From Nitrococcus mobilis (GTDB lineage: Bacteria > Pseudomonadota > Gammaproteobacteria > Nitrococcales > Nitrococcaceae), in NCBI GenBank assembly GCA_024102725.1, contig JAGFJL010000123.1, forward strand, positions 1-64,000: a DNA stretch of 64,000 bases, written 5' to 3'. The position numbers and the translations under genes are program-made. Below the pieces are notes generated by a model. The model saw only the letters and a list, made by a program, of their open reading frames with translations. It made no database searches and was not told the DNA's origin. This document shows, piece after piece, positions 1 to 8,593 of the stretch (position 1 is the first letter of the stretch; every line of letters starts with the position of its first letter).

Positions 1-1692
1 CTCTCGGCCCTCCTGCTGCAGCTCGCCCGCGCCCTCGGCGCGCAGGGCGCACGCGCGGCCTGGGTCGCGGTGCTCGGCGCGGCGTTGTGGCTTTTGCACC
101 CCTTGCTGGTGTCGACCACGCTCTACATCGTGCAGCGCATGGCCATGCTCGCCGCCACCTTCGTGCTGGCCGGCTTGCTGAGCTACCTGCACGGCCGCGC
201 CCGGCTGCGGCGCGGACACGTTTTGCGCGGCTACGGGTGGATGAGCTTCGCCGTGGTCGGCTTCGGCCTGCTCGCCGTGCTTTCCAAGGAAAACGGTGCC
301 CTGCTGCCGTTGTTCATATTGGTCATAGAAAAAACGGCCCTGAGCCGCACCGCCACCGCGATGCAACCGGCTCCGCCGGGCTGGCGGCTCTGGCGCTGGC
401 TGTTTCTTTATCTCCCGATCGGCCTCCTGCTCGCCTATATGGCGACCGGCTTGCCGGCGCTGTTCGCCGGCGAGGCCGGCACCCGCGCCTTCACTCCCGG
501 GCAGCGGCTGCTCACCGAAGCGCGTATTCTCGTGGATTATCTGGGCGCGTTGTGGCTGCCGCGTCCTTATACTGGCGGTCTTTTCAATGATGCCATCGTG
601 GTGTCCAAAGGGCTCGCCAGCCCGGCCACCACCGTCTGCAGTCTAGTGCTGCTCACGGGCTTGTTGGGCTTGGCCTTCGGGCTGCGGCGCAAGGCACCGG
701 CAGTATCGCTTGCCATCGGCTTTTATTTCGCCGGGCATTTACTCGAATCGAGCTTCTTGCAACTCGAGCTCTATTTCGAACATCGCAATTACCTGCCGGC
801 CCTGCTCATGCCGCTGCCGCTGGCCTGGTGGCTGGTGATGGGCCGGTGGGGACAAGCGCGAGCGCGCCTCGCCGTTGCGCTGGCCGTTGTTTGCCTGCTG
901 AGCCTCGAGACCGACCTGCGCGCCGAGCTGTGGGGAACCCCCTTCCGGCAAGCGCTCGCCTGGGCGCGGGCAAACCCGGCCTCACCCCGAGCCCAAAACC
1001 ACCTCGCGAGCCTTTGGCTGGAAACCGGCAATGTAGCGGAGGCACAACGCCTACTATCCCGTACCCTCGCTCGGCATCCCGATGATCTGGTGACGCAACT
1101 TGCGCTGCTTGGAGTGAATTGTCGCGCTGAAGCCGGGGCAGTTACCGCCTCGGAGATTTGGGCCCTGCAACGGGCCCTTCGCACGGTCGATGTCAGAAGT
1201 GCTGTTATTCGCTACCAAGTCGACAAAACCCTCCCGTTTCTGCGGCCGGGCAACTGTCCAGCCGTCACGCCAAAGGTTTTCCAGGAGATTCTAAGCGCAG
1301 CCTTGGCGAATCCGGCGAGTTCGCGCACCCCCCGCTGGCGGCAAACGGTGCTGCAACAGCGCGGCGAGTGGCACCTGGAGCAGGGGCGGCCGCATGCCGC
1401 CTACCGCGCTTTTCTCTCCGCCCTGCAAGCCAATCCCCGCATCGACGGCATCCTAAAAGATGCGGCGCTGCTCGCGACCAAGGGACACCTGGAACTCGCC
1501 CTGGCCTTGCTAGACGAAGCACCACGGCCTGCCAAGGAGGCCGACACGCCTTTCGGCATCGGCCTGCTGCGCCACGCCTGGCTTACTCATACCGACTATT
1601 ACGCCAATGAGATGCGCCACTTACGCAAGCAGATTCGCCAGGAACTGCTGCAGCGGCCTCAGCAAGCGTTGTCCGAAGCCGGGGATACCTAA
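1..1692 (+). CDS. Membrane protein with TPR tail, 5' end outside window
   Basis: The reading frame is open from the first base, so the true start lies upstream; 563 codons are visible. The first ~270 residues hold several hydrophobic membrane segments, including a conserved-looking SKENG patch between helices. The rest is helical and hydrophilic with tetratricopeptide-like pairs (for example ASPRAQNHLASLWLETGNVAEA and HAAYRAFLSALQANPR). This layout resembles the multi-pass TPR membrane proteins related to eukaryotic TMTC O-mannosyltransferases and bacterial pilus or cell-surface glycosylation proteins. A glycosyltransferase lies 1 kb downstream, which fits a role in surface glycan transfer, but no catalytic residue is identified here. 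Substrate and function are inferred only from family resemblance. Confidence 0.7.
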   Translation, partial: LSALLLQLARALGAQGARAAWVAVLGAALWLLHPLLVSTTLYIVQRMAMLAATFVLAGLLSYLHGRARLRRGHVLRGYGWMSFAVVGFGLLAVLSKENGALLPLFILVIEKTALSRTATAMQPAPPGWRLWRWLFLYLPIGLLLAYMATGLPALFAGEAGTRAFTPGQRLLTEARILVDYLGALWLPRPYTGGLFNDAIVVSKGLASPATTVCSLVLLTGLLGLAFGLRRKAPAVSLAIGFYFAGHLLESSFLQLELYFEHRNYLPALLMPLPLAWWLVMGRWGQARARLAVALAVVCLLSLETDLRAELWGTPFRQALAWARANPASPRAQNHLASLWLETGNVAEAQRLLSRTLARHPDDLVTQLALLGVNCRAEAGAVTASEIWALQRALRTVDVRSAVIRYQVDKTLPFLRPGNCPAVTPKVFQEILSAALANPASSRTPRWRQTVLQQRGEWHLEQGRPHAAYRAFLSALQANPRIDGILKDAALLATKGHLELALALLDEAPRPAKEADTPFGIGLLRHAWLTHTDYYANEMRHLRKQIRQELLQRPQQALSEAGDT

Positions 1693-1741
1693 CAGGGTCG
1701 GACGAATTGGACTGATGAAGGAGCGGGTAATGAAATCGCGG

Positions 1742-1857
1742 AACATCCGGCGCATTACGGCCTTTGGCCTAATGCGCCCTACGACAGCCATGCGACACAT
1801 CCCCCACGGCAGACACGTAGGGCGCAATAGCTAAGCGTATTGCGCCGCATGCTCTGG
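1742..1857. repeat. REP-like repeat, copy A (upstream of RAYT gene)
   Basis: This 116-bp unit recurs at 2452-2567 with one visible mismatch. It carries two hairpins: 1749-1778, with arms GGCGCATTA and TAATGCGCC around a smaller GGCC-TTT-GGCC stem, and 1821-1846, with arms GGCGCAAT and ATTGCGCC. Paired palindromes flanking a tyrosine transposase are the hallmark of REP/BIME elements mobilised by RAYTs. Confidence 0.9.
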
Positions 1858-1907
1858 CAAACCGAGCAGCACCGCTTCCAATACCGACGATCACGGAATT
1901 ATGCACC

Positions 1908-2399
1908 ATGCCCGATTACCGCCGCACCTGGATTCCCGGCGGCACCTATTTCTTCACCGTCACACTGTTACAGCGGTGCGGCAACGATCTGCTGGTCCGA
2001 CATATCGATCAGCTACGAGATGTCATTCAGCGGGTTCGGCGGACACGCCCCTTCACCATCCATGGCTGGATGGTGTTACCTGATCATATGCATTGCGTGC
2101 TGGAGCTGCCGGTCGACGACGCGGACTTCGCGCTGCGTTGGCGGCTGATCAAAGCGGGCTTCGCCAAGCGGGTGCCGGCGCAGGAATGGCGCCCGGAGGT
2201 TCGAACGCGACGCGGCGAACGGGGCATATGGCAGCGGCGGTTCTGGGAACACTTGATCCGTGATGAAGCGGACTTTTCCATGCACATGGATTATTTGCAC
2301 TTCAATCCAGTCAAGCATGGTCTTGTAGCCCGGGTGGTGGATTGGCCGCATTCGACATTCCATCGACTCGTGGCGACAGGGGTGTACCCGGCCGATTGA
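1908..2399 (+). CDS. REP-associated tyrosine transposase (RAYT)
   Basis: A 163-residue Y1 (HUH-type) transposase. It opens with the typical RRTWIPGGTYFFTVTL strand, carries the metal-binding HMH of PDHMHCVLELP near residue 61, and has the candidate catalytic tyrosine in YLHFNPVKHGL near residue 127. Length and motifs match IS200-like RAYT proteins, which cut single-stranded DNA at REP hairpins. It lies between two near-identical 116-bp REP copies (1742-1857 and 2452-2567), so gene and repeats form one element. The frame is intact, so activity is possible. A fragment of a second copy lies at 2564-2614. Confidence 0.93.
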   Translation: MPDYRRTWIPGGTYFFTVTLLQRCGNDLLVRHIDQLRDVIQRVRRTRPFTIHGWMVLPDHMHCVLELPVDDADFALRWRLIKAGFAKRVPAQEWRPEVRTRRGERGIWQRRFWEHLIRDEADFSMHMDYLHFNPVKHGLVARVVDWPHSTFHRLVATGVYPAD

Positions 2400-2451
2400 G
2401 GAGGCCGCGTGGCGATTGATGAGAAGCAATACGGAGAATGAATTCCGCAGA

Positions 2452-2567
2452 AACATCCGGCGCATTACGGCCTTTGGCCTAATGCGCCCTACGACAGCCA
2501 TGAGACACATCCCCCACGGCAGACACGTAGGGCGCAATAGCTAAGCGTATTGCGCCGCATGCTCTGG
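2452..2567. repeat. REP-like repeat, copy B (downstream of RAYT gene)
   Basis: Second copy of the 116-bp unit at 1742-1857, in direct orientation, offset by 710 bp. The two hairpins are conserved and the only difference noticed is in TGCGACACAT versus TGAGACACAT. The copy runs straight into a duplicated piece of the transposase gene. Confidence 0.9.
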
Positions 2568-2614
2568 AGCTGCCGGTCGACGACACGGACTTCGCGCTGC
2601 GTTGGCGGCTAATC
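2564..2614 (+). pseudogene. Fragment of RAYT gene
   Basis: These 51 bases match 2100-2150 inside the intact transposase gene with about two mismatches, then the similarity stops. The fragment begins exactly where REP copy B ends, as expected from a second element that lost most of its gene by deletion, or from recombination between repeats. It has no start and cannot encode a product. Confidence 0.8.
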
Positions 2615-2709
2615 CAAATAACATGTATCAAACCAAAATACGAATCAGCGAGGGCTTCTGTGCGGCCTTTGGCAGAACAATAAACATTGAAGCGGTTTAA
2701 TCAGAAGTC

Positions 2710-3624
2710 ATGGATAGCGTGCTGCACAGCAAACCGGTGCCGGCTCGCCGAGCCGCGACGTTAGGCATCGTTCTCCCCGCCAAGAACGAGGCGGCCGCGC
2801 TGCCCGAACTGCTCGACCGGCTGCGCGCGATCTATCCGCACACGAAGATCCTGCTGATCGACGATGGTTCGCGCGACGCTACGGCGCGGCTGGCGCACGC
2901 GCACGGCACCAGCGTGATCTCCCATCCTTACAGCCTGGGGAACGGCGCCGCCATCAAGACCGGCGCTCGGGCGGTCAACGCCGAGATCATCGTCTCCATG
3001 GATGCCGACGGTCAGCACCGGCCCGAGGACATCGAGAAGCTGCTCGCCAAACTCGACGAGGGCTACGATATGGTCGTCGGGGCGCGGGATCATGCCGCGC
3101 AGGCGAGCCTCGGGCGCTCGCTCGCGAACCGATTCTACAATGCTTTGGCGAGCCTGCTGGTGGGACATCGCATCGAAGATCTCACCTCCGGCTTTCGGGC
3201 CGTGCGGGCCGCCAAGTTTCGCGAGTTCTTGTACCTGCTGCCCAACGGCTTCTCTTATCCGACCACGATCACCATGGCTTTTTTCCGCGCCGGCTACAGC
3301 GTGGCCTATGTTCCCATCGAGACCGGCAAGCGCAACGGCCACGGCAGCCACATCCGACCGCTACGGGACGGGGCGCGCTTTCTGCTGATCATCCTCAAGG
3401 TGGCCACGTTGTACTCGCCGCTCAAGCTGTTCGCGCCCGCCAGCGTGCTGTTCTTCCTGCTCGGAGTGGGGAATTACGGCTACACGTACGCTATCGAGGG
3501 CCGATTCACGAACATGAGCGCGTTGCTGTTCAGTGCCTCGGTGATTGTGTTTCTGATCGGTCTGCTATCAGAGCAGATCACGGCTCTTATGTACAAAGAC
3601 GGCCGGAATTCGGATCAGCGATGA
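2710..3624 (+). CDS. Family 2 glycosyltransferase, polyprenyl-phosphate sugar type
   Basis: 304 residues. The GT-A fold spans about residues 17-235, with the nucleotide-binding DDGS at 51-54 and the metal-binding DADGQH around 98-103. Two hydrophobic segments follow near the C-terminus (about 240-262 and 272-293). This matches enzymes that move a sugar from a nucleotide donor to a polyprenyl phosphate at the inner membrane (dolichol-phosphate mannosyltransferase or ArnC-like). The exact sugar cannot be read from sequence. The gene follows the REP/RAYT element, and the membrane TPR protein lies on the other side, so a surface-glycan role is plausible. The ATG follows an AT-rich leader with no strong ribosome site. 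Confidence 0.88.
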   Translation: MDSVLHSKPVPARRAATLGIVLPAKNEAAALPELLDRLRAIYPHTKILLIDDGSRDATARLAHAHGTSVISHPYSLGNGAAIKTGARAVNAEIIVSMDADGQHRPEDIEKLLAKLDEGYDMVVGARDHAAQASLGRSLANRFYNALASLLVGHRIEDLTSGFRAVRAAKFREFLYLLPNGFSYPTTITMAFFRAGYSVAYVPIETGKRNGHGSHIRPLRDGARFLLIILKVATLYSPLKLFAPASVLFFLLGVGNYGYTYAIEGRFTNMSALLFSASVIVFLIGLLSEQITALMYKDGRNSDQR

Positions 3625-3694
3625 AACCGACGGAATTCCCTGAATCGGCGGCGCGTGTGAACCTTCTCGGATAATCAATCGCCTCCCTTTTCGC

Positions 3695-4255
3695 TCATTC
3701 CGCCCATAATGCGGTGAGTGGAAAGGGCACGGCATCGAATGGCTCGACGACCACCTCGGCCTCGTCGACGAAGCTCGCCAGCAAGAGCCAGCGGCCGCCG
3801 CGGCGCTCGAAGGCTTCCAGGGTGCGGGCGTCGGGGTCGATCAGCCAGCAGTGGGCGACGTCGTTGGCCGCATAGCGGGGCATCTTCGACATGCGATCGA
3901 GCTTCGCCGTGGCCGGTGAGAGGACCTCGCAGACCCAGTCCGGAGCCAGCTCGAACCAGGCGGTCGTTGGCAGTCTCGGCATCCGCTCCCGCCGCCAGCC
4001 GGCGAGGTCGGGGACCAGAATGTCCTCGCCCATATGCAGCTCGGGCTCATCCAGTATCCACCAGCCGCCCGGTCCGCCGCGGCCGCGGTGGAAGGGGTTG
4101 CCGACCTCAATACCGATTGCCGATGAAGCCACCGCGTGTCGCGGTGCCGGGCGCGGATGCGTATGCAATTTACCCGCGATGATCTCCCCCACCACGTTGT
4201 CGGGCAGCGAAAAGAGGTCTTCGTAGCGAGCGCGACGCGGCTGGGGGTCAACCAT
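3695..4255 (-). CDS. Uma2-family (DUF820) nuclease-like protein
   Basis: 186 residues with the family pattern: ILVPDLAGW in the middle, then FELAPDWVCEVLSPAT, then the K/R-rich helix and HCWLIDP strand. The Asp of VPDL and the Glu of CEVLS are the expected metal ligands of the PD-(D/E)XK-like fold. Uma2 proteins are abundant in cyanobacteria and scattered in proteobacteria, and their biological role is poorly known. The gene stands alone on the minus strand between unrelated genes, which suits a mobile accessory gene. It could be an orphan restriction-type nuclease; no methylase is nearby. Confidence 0.85.
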   Translation of the reverse strand: MVDPQPRRARYEDLFSLPDNVVGEIIAGKLHTHPRPAPRHAVASSAIGIEVGNPFHRGRGGPGGWWILDEPELHMGEDILVPDLAGWRRERMPRLPTTAWFELAPDWVCEVLSPATAKLDRMSKMPRYAANDVAHCWLIDPDARTLEAFERRGGRWLLLASFVDEAEVVVEPFDAVPFPLTALWAE

Positions 4256-5032
4256 CAGATTGTCTCTCGTGGTCCGTATGCTTCCCCTGAATTTTCTCGT
4301 TCATCCCGCCATTGCTGTTCGCAGACGATCGACCGGCAGTATGACAAGCGTACTACGCTGGCGGTGTTCCGCCCAGAGTCGTGGGGTCTCAGGGCGCATC
4401 GGCACAGCTACGGCTTTTCCCTGCCTACGCTGCGCAGAATCCTTCCAGCCGCGGACGCAACGGGATTGAAGCGACGCAGTCGCGAATCCGTGGAGGACGC
4501 TTCCTATGGTGCGCCAAACGCCGTGCCGGACAGCTTGCTCACGGTCCTGGAACAGGCACTTAAACGCTACAGGATCTGATCGCCAGGATCGTTGGGCGGG
4601 TTAAGGTCTGCTGGTTCGGCTCTTGGCCGCCCCGTGCGGCGCGCCACACGCCCCTGTCGGACGATTTTACGGTGACGTAGTTCCGGCTGCACTTGTCTGC
4701 CTGTGAGCCATTATTTATCAATGTCTTTTGGAACTTGGCACAAAATTTGCAAAGAAATCTCCTCACCGGCAAAACTTGATCGTCAGGGACTAACACCTAA
4801 ATGCTAAATGAGTAGGTAATAAATTTCGGCGCCCAGCGCCGCACACGCAATCGGCGCCCCTCGTGCGGCCCAGCAGCGGGCAAACCTGGCTGCGCGCATC
4901 CGTGATACTGTGACATCATGCGCCGGCTACAACTGGATGAGCGCCATATCAATTATGCAACAGACAATAACAGCGGCCGACCATCTTGCAACCATGGCCG
5001 AGATGAGGCGAGCAGGCATTTTAATTTAGGGC
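4256..5032. other. 777-bp non-coding stretch
   Basis: Open frames here (for example 4136-4579 and 4918-5352, plus strand) have no recognisable domain and overlap other genes, so I do not call them. The stretch holds a strong sigma-54-type element at 4736-4751 and an AT-rich patch before it at 4710-4735. A small hairpin, GGCG-CCCAG-CGCC, lies near 4828-4840. An untranslated leader or small RNA is possible between 4763 and 5032. Confidence 0.5.
4736..4751 (+). promoter_or_regulatory. Near-consensus sigma-54 (-24/-12) promoter
   Basis: TGGCACAAAATTTGCA matches the sigma-54 consensus TGGCAC(G/A)-N4-TTGC(A/T). GG (4737-4738) and GC (4749-4750) are at the required spacing. Expected transcription start is near 4763. 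The first gene downstream is the PAS-GGDEF-EAL protein at 5033, leaving a ~270-base leader. An IHF-like TATCAATGTCTTT (one mismatch) lies at 4716-4728, unusually close to the -24 element. Confidence 0.65.
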
Positions 5033-7012
5033 ATGCAACGGATGAACATCCATTCTCGTCTCATCAGCGCAATTGCCATTGCAGTAACAGCGGGGGCGCT
5101 AGCGAGCCACGGCGTTTGGGAGCTCACTGTGGCTGTGACGAGCAAGTCCACCTTCAGTGCCGGCGCGCTACTCGAGCTGTCCGTCGCCGCTGGGCTGGCG
5201 GCCTGGTTATGGTATCAGCTGCGCCATATGCAACATGCTCTTCCCACAACCCGCGTATCCCTTTTGACACTTCCGCCCCCACGGCCGGGTTTCAACCGGA
5301 CCCACGCCGAGACGCGCAAGCAACGCGAAGAAAATCCCCGCTACCACGCTAGAATCCTCGACAGCATGATCGATGCCGTTTTCGTCATCGATCATGCCTT
5401 TCGGATCCTATATTGCAATCGAGCCGCCGGGACTCTGCTTGGTCGAGATAACGCCGAGCTCAAAGGAATCGCTCTGGGCCGGCTGCTGCAGGCACAGCAG
5501 GTCGACGCCCTGCTCGAAGCGATCGATGCCGCGGTCACGCATGCCGGACGCTGGCAAGGCGAGCTCTGCTTTGGAAGCAGCCAAGGCATCGTGACGGAGG
5601 CCATTTTCGCGCCGTTAACGGATAGCAGCACCGAGCGGCTGGGCACACTGATTGGCGTGGTACGGGACATCCACGCGCGCAAGGTGGCCGAAACCTATTC
5701 CGGCTACGTAGCCAACCACGATCCACTGACCGCACTGCCGAATCGATCGCTCTTCCGCGACCGACTCGATCAAGTCTTGGCCGGCGCCGATTGGCAGCGG
5801 CGAAAAATAGCACTGCATCTCATCGATCTGGACAGTTTCAAACTGATCAATGAAGGGCTCGGTCAGGCGCAGGGCGATCAAGTTCTGCAAAGAATCGCGC
5901 AGCGTCTCGGTGCGGCGGTGCATCAGGGTGATACCCTGGCTAGGGTCGGGGGCGACAAGTTCGCCCTTATACAAACGACTCTGCATCGGGTCGAGCAGTC
6001 CGCTTTCCGTGCCCAACACATACTGGATATAGTCGAGCCGACCCTGACCATAACGGGTGGGCGTGAGCTCAACGTCACCGCCAGCATCGGCATAGCCCTA
6101 TACCCCGAGAACGGGGTCACCGCCGAGGAGCTCACTCACAATGCCGAGCTTGCTCTCTCCCGCGCCAAACTGGAAGGGCGCAATGCTTATCGTTTCTTTG
6201 TCCGCGGCATGGAAGAGGAAATGCGGGTGCGCTGCGCGCTTGAACACGATCTGGGGCATGCCTTGATGCACGATGAATTTCTGTTCCACTACCAGCCCCA
6301 AGTGGAACTGGCAACCGGGCGAGTGATCGGTTGCGAGGCATTGATCCGCTGGCACCACCCAAAGTACGGCCTGCTTTACCCGGCCCGGTTCATCTCCATG
6401 GCGGAGGAGAGCGGTGCCATCGTCCGCCTCGGCGAGTGGAGCCTGCGGGAAGTTTGCCGGCAACTCAAGGCCTGGCAACGCAAGGGGCTGCCGGTCGGAC
6501 ACATTGCCGTGAACCTCTCCGCCGTGCAGTTCCGCTACCCGGGATTCGCCACCCTAGTCGATCAGGTCTTGCGGGATGCCTCGATCGACCCCGCCTGCCT
6601 AGAACTCGAGGTCACCGAATCGCTCGCCATGGAGAACCCCGCGCTGGCGACCAGCATCGTTGCCCAACTCAAGCAGTTGGGCGTGAAGCTGGCAATCGAC
6701 GATTTCGGCTCCGGTTATTCATCGCTGGGCTACTTGAAGCGCTTCCCCGTACAAACGCTCAAGATCGACCGCTCCCTCATCGACGAGCTCGCCACCAACC
6801 GCTGCGACGCCGCTATTACCATAGCCGTCATCGAACTTGGTCATAGTCTCGGCATGCATGTGCTGGCCGAAGGCATCGAGACCCAAGAGCAACTTGATTT
6901 TCTACGCTGCCACCAATGCGATTTCGGCCAGGGCACCACTTTTGCGGCCGCGATGCCGGGCGGCGAATTCGCGGCCTACGCAAAACGGTTCGCCGTAGAC
7001 GCTACGCTCTGA
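5033..7012 (+). CDS. PAS-GGDEF-EAL protein, probable c-di-GMP phosphodiesterase
   Basis: 659 residues. Two hydrophobic helices at the N-terminus (about 8-28 and 40-62) suggest membrane anchoring. A PAS sensor follows (about 105-220), then a GGDEF domain (about 225-395) and an EAL domain (about 405-650). The diguanylate cyclase signature reads GGDKF near 306-310 instead of GG(D/E)EF, so cyclase activity is probably lost. The EAL domain keeps EALIRWHHP, NLSA, EVTES, DDFGSGYSSL, KIDRS and AEGIET, so c-di-GMP hydrolysis is likely. The C-terminal loop is atypical (FGQGTTFAAAMP). A sigma-54-type promoter lies 280 bp upstream. Confidence 0.9.
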   Translation: MQRMNIHSRLISAIAIAVTAGALASHGVWELTVAVTSKSTFSAGALLELSVAAGLAAWLWYQLRHMQHALPTTRVSLLTLPPPRPGFNRTHAETRKQREENPRYHARILDSMIDAVFVIDHAFRILYCNRAAGTLLGRDNAELKGIALGRLLQAQQVDALLEAIDAAVTHAGRWQGELCFGSSQGIVTEAIFAPLTDSSTERLGTLIGVVRDIHARKVAETYSGYVANHDPLTALPNRSLFRDRLDQVLAGADWQRRKIALHLIDLDSFKLINEGLGQAQGDQVLQRIAQRLGAAVHQGDTLARVGGDKFALIQTTLHRVEQSAFRAQHILDIVEPTLTITGGRELNVTASIGIALYPENGVTAEELTHNAELALSRAKLEGRNAYRFFVRGMEEEMRVRCALEHDLGHALMHDEFLFHYQPQVELATGRVIGCEALIRWHHPKYGLLYPARFISMAEESGAIVRLGEWSLREVCRQLKAWQRKGLPVGHIAVNLSAVQFRYPGFATLVDQVLRDASIDPACLELEVTESLAMENPALATSIVAQLKQLGVKLAIDDFGSGYSSLGYLKRFPVQTLKIDRSLIDELATNRCDAAITIAVIELGHSLGMHVLAEGIETQEQLDFLRCHQCDFGQGTTFAAAMPGGEFAAYAKRFAVDATL

Positions 7013-7480
7013 GCGCCGTCATCCGAAATCAACCCCCACCCGTTCGAGCCGGGAAAATAAACCACGATTCATCGATGCCTCGCAGGCTTGTGGCCGACGA
7101 TCGACGCGGAGAAAAGCTTATACCGCATCATAATGAAGCCAAACTCTGCGATCCGATGGCTACAAGCGGCGAGAGGATGCGCACGAAGCGCCGCGCGCAG
7201 AGCTCCAAGGAGATGTGCAAGGCGATACCGACGCGCAGCCGCATCAGCGGGCTTGTTGTCCTCCCGACAGCAGCCTCGCGCCGAGCCGCACCACGGCGCC
7301 CATGAGGGTAGTAGTCAGCGTTGCAGTGACTCGTTGCGATATAATTATCGTAATCTTATAGGTTGCTTGGACACGGCATCAAGATTAAATAGACAAGCTG
7401 AATGCAAACTTAATCGCAGCTTCCCGGCGCGATTGGGCCACTATAATGTAACGCGGCAACTGTTGCCGCCGGCCACAGCG
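7013..7480. other. 468-bp intergenic stretch with promoter candidate
   Basis: No supported gene; the frame upstream of 7481 stays open but has no family resemblance. Two TATAAT hexamers occur, at 7340-7345 and 7442-7447. The second lies 33 bases before the M48 gene and could be its -10, although no good -35 is present at 16-18 bp. Nothing else was recognised. Confidence 0.4.
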
Positions 7481-8311
7481 ATGGACATCATGAGGATCAT
7501 AGCCCGCAGGACAGGCGTGCTCATAATGGCTTGCAGTCTCTGGGTGACGGCATGCGCCACATCCCCGACCGGACGTAGCCAGCTCAAGCTGTTCCCGGAA
7601 CAACAAGTAGAGTCGATGGGGACGCAAGCTTATAAGGAAATGAAACAGAAACAGCCCATCGTCGATGATCCGGAAGTGACAAACTATGTGCGCTGCGTAG
7701 CCGATGCGATTACGCGAGTCTTACCGGGAGAGTACGGCAAGACCCACTGGGAAGTCACGGTGTTTCGCAGCGACCAGGTCAACGCCTTCGCATTGCCGGG
7801 CGGCAAAATCGGCGTCTACAGCGGCTTGCTCAAAGTAGCGCAGACACCGGCGCAACTCGCCACGGTCATCGGTCACGAGGTAGGCCATGTATTGGCCGGG
7901 CACGCCAATGAAAGGCTATCGACCAACGTTGCCACCCAAACCGGTCTGGACTTGCTCTCGATCTTCGTCGGGACGAACGGCTTCATAAAACAACAAGGCC
8001 TGGCGCTGCTCGGCCTGGGCGCTCAGGTAGGCGTCATTCTGCCGTTTAGCCGCACGCAGGAAAGCGAAGCCGATGAAATCGGCGAGGAACTGATGGCAAA
8101 GGCCGGGTTCGATCCGCGGCAAAGCATCGAATTATGGCAGAACATGAGCAAAGCAGGCGGCGAACAGCCACCGCAGTTTCTCTCCACCCATCCGTCGCCG
8201 TCGAATCGTATCGAGGAGTTGCGCGACCACATGCCCCAGGCGATGCGGCTCTACGAGCGCGCCCGGTTCGACGGCCGCAATCCGCAGTGCGCCCGCCCCG
8301 CCGCCAAGTAG
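7481..8311 (+). CDS. M48-family metallopeptidase lipoprotein
   Basis: 276 residues from the chosen ATG. The start is placed just before a short Arg-containing signal peptide ending in the lipobox VTAC, so the mature protein is probably lipid-anchored at Cys25. Zinc motif HEVGHVLAGH lies near residue 130 and the third ligand is in the ESEADEIG stretch near 190. Homologues (LoiP, YcaL and the BepA catalytic domain) work in outer-membrane protein quality control in the periplasm. No TPR domain follows, so it is closer to LoiP/YcaL than BepA. The gene is monocistronic in appearance, with a candidate -10 (TATAAT) at 7442-7447. Confidence 0.88.
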   Translation: MDIMRIIARRTGVLIMACSLWVTACATSPTGRSQLKLFPEQQVESMGTQAYKEMKQKQPIVDDPEVTNYVRCVADAITRVLPGEYGKTHWEVTVFRSDQVNAFALPGGKIGVYSGLLKVAQTPAQLATVIGHEVGHVLAGHANERLSTNVATQTGLDLLSIFVGTNGFIKQQGLALLGLGAQVGVILPFSRTQESEADEIGEELMAKAGFDPRQSIELWQNMSKAGGEQPPQFLSTHPSPSNRIEELRDHMPQAMRLYERARFDGRNPQCARPAAK

Positions 8312-8405
8312 CTCGAACGCAGCCAGCTGGCAGGCAACGCTCATACCGCTAAGCGCCCTGCCGTCGCGGCTACTAAAGGGAATCTCGAAAAACCGCCTTT
8401 CGCAT

Positions 8406-8527
8406 CGTCATCCCGGCGTAGGCCGGGATCCATCTTGCTGTTTCAAAATCCGGATAGGGGGGCGCCTCACGGCGCCGCCCCTCCGACACCACCGGGCATA
8501 CGGGTCCGTACCACCGCCGGAATGACG
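8406..8527. repeat. Short interspersed repeat with inverted ends (MITE/REP-like)
   Basis: A 122-bp unit bounded by CGTCATCCCGGCG (8406-8418) and CGCCGGAATGACG (8515-8527), which are inverted repeats with one mismatch. Inside are a TCCCGGC/GCCGGGA hairpin (8411-8428) and GGCGCC-TCAC-GGCGCC near 8461-8476. Such CGTCATTCCGGCG-type elements are common intergenic repeats in proteobacteria. It lies between the convergent M48 and purU genes and may double as a transcription end. Confidence 0.7.
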
Positions 8528-8593
8528 GAATTAATGAGAACCCATGCTCGACGCCCGGGTGTGCGGCTCGATCAGGCTTTGGTAATCACTACG

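Noticed and set aside
4136-4579. 147-residue plus-strand frame
   Set aside because: Overlaps the Uma2 gene antisense and has no recognisable domain or good ribosome site.
4918-5352. 144-residue plus-strand frame before the PAS-GGDEF-EAL gene
   Set aside because: Overlaps the start of that gene in another frame, is His/Asn/Ser-rich without domain, and has no ribosome site; not a GG-leader peptide.
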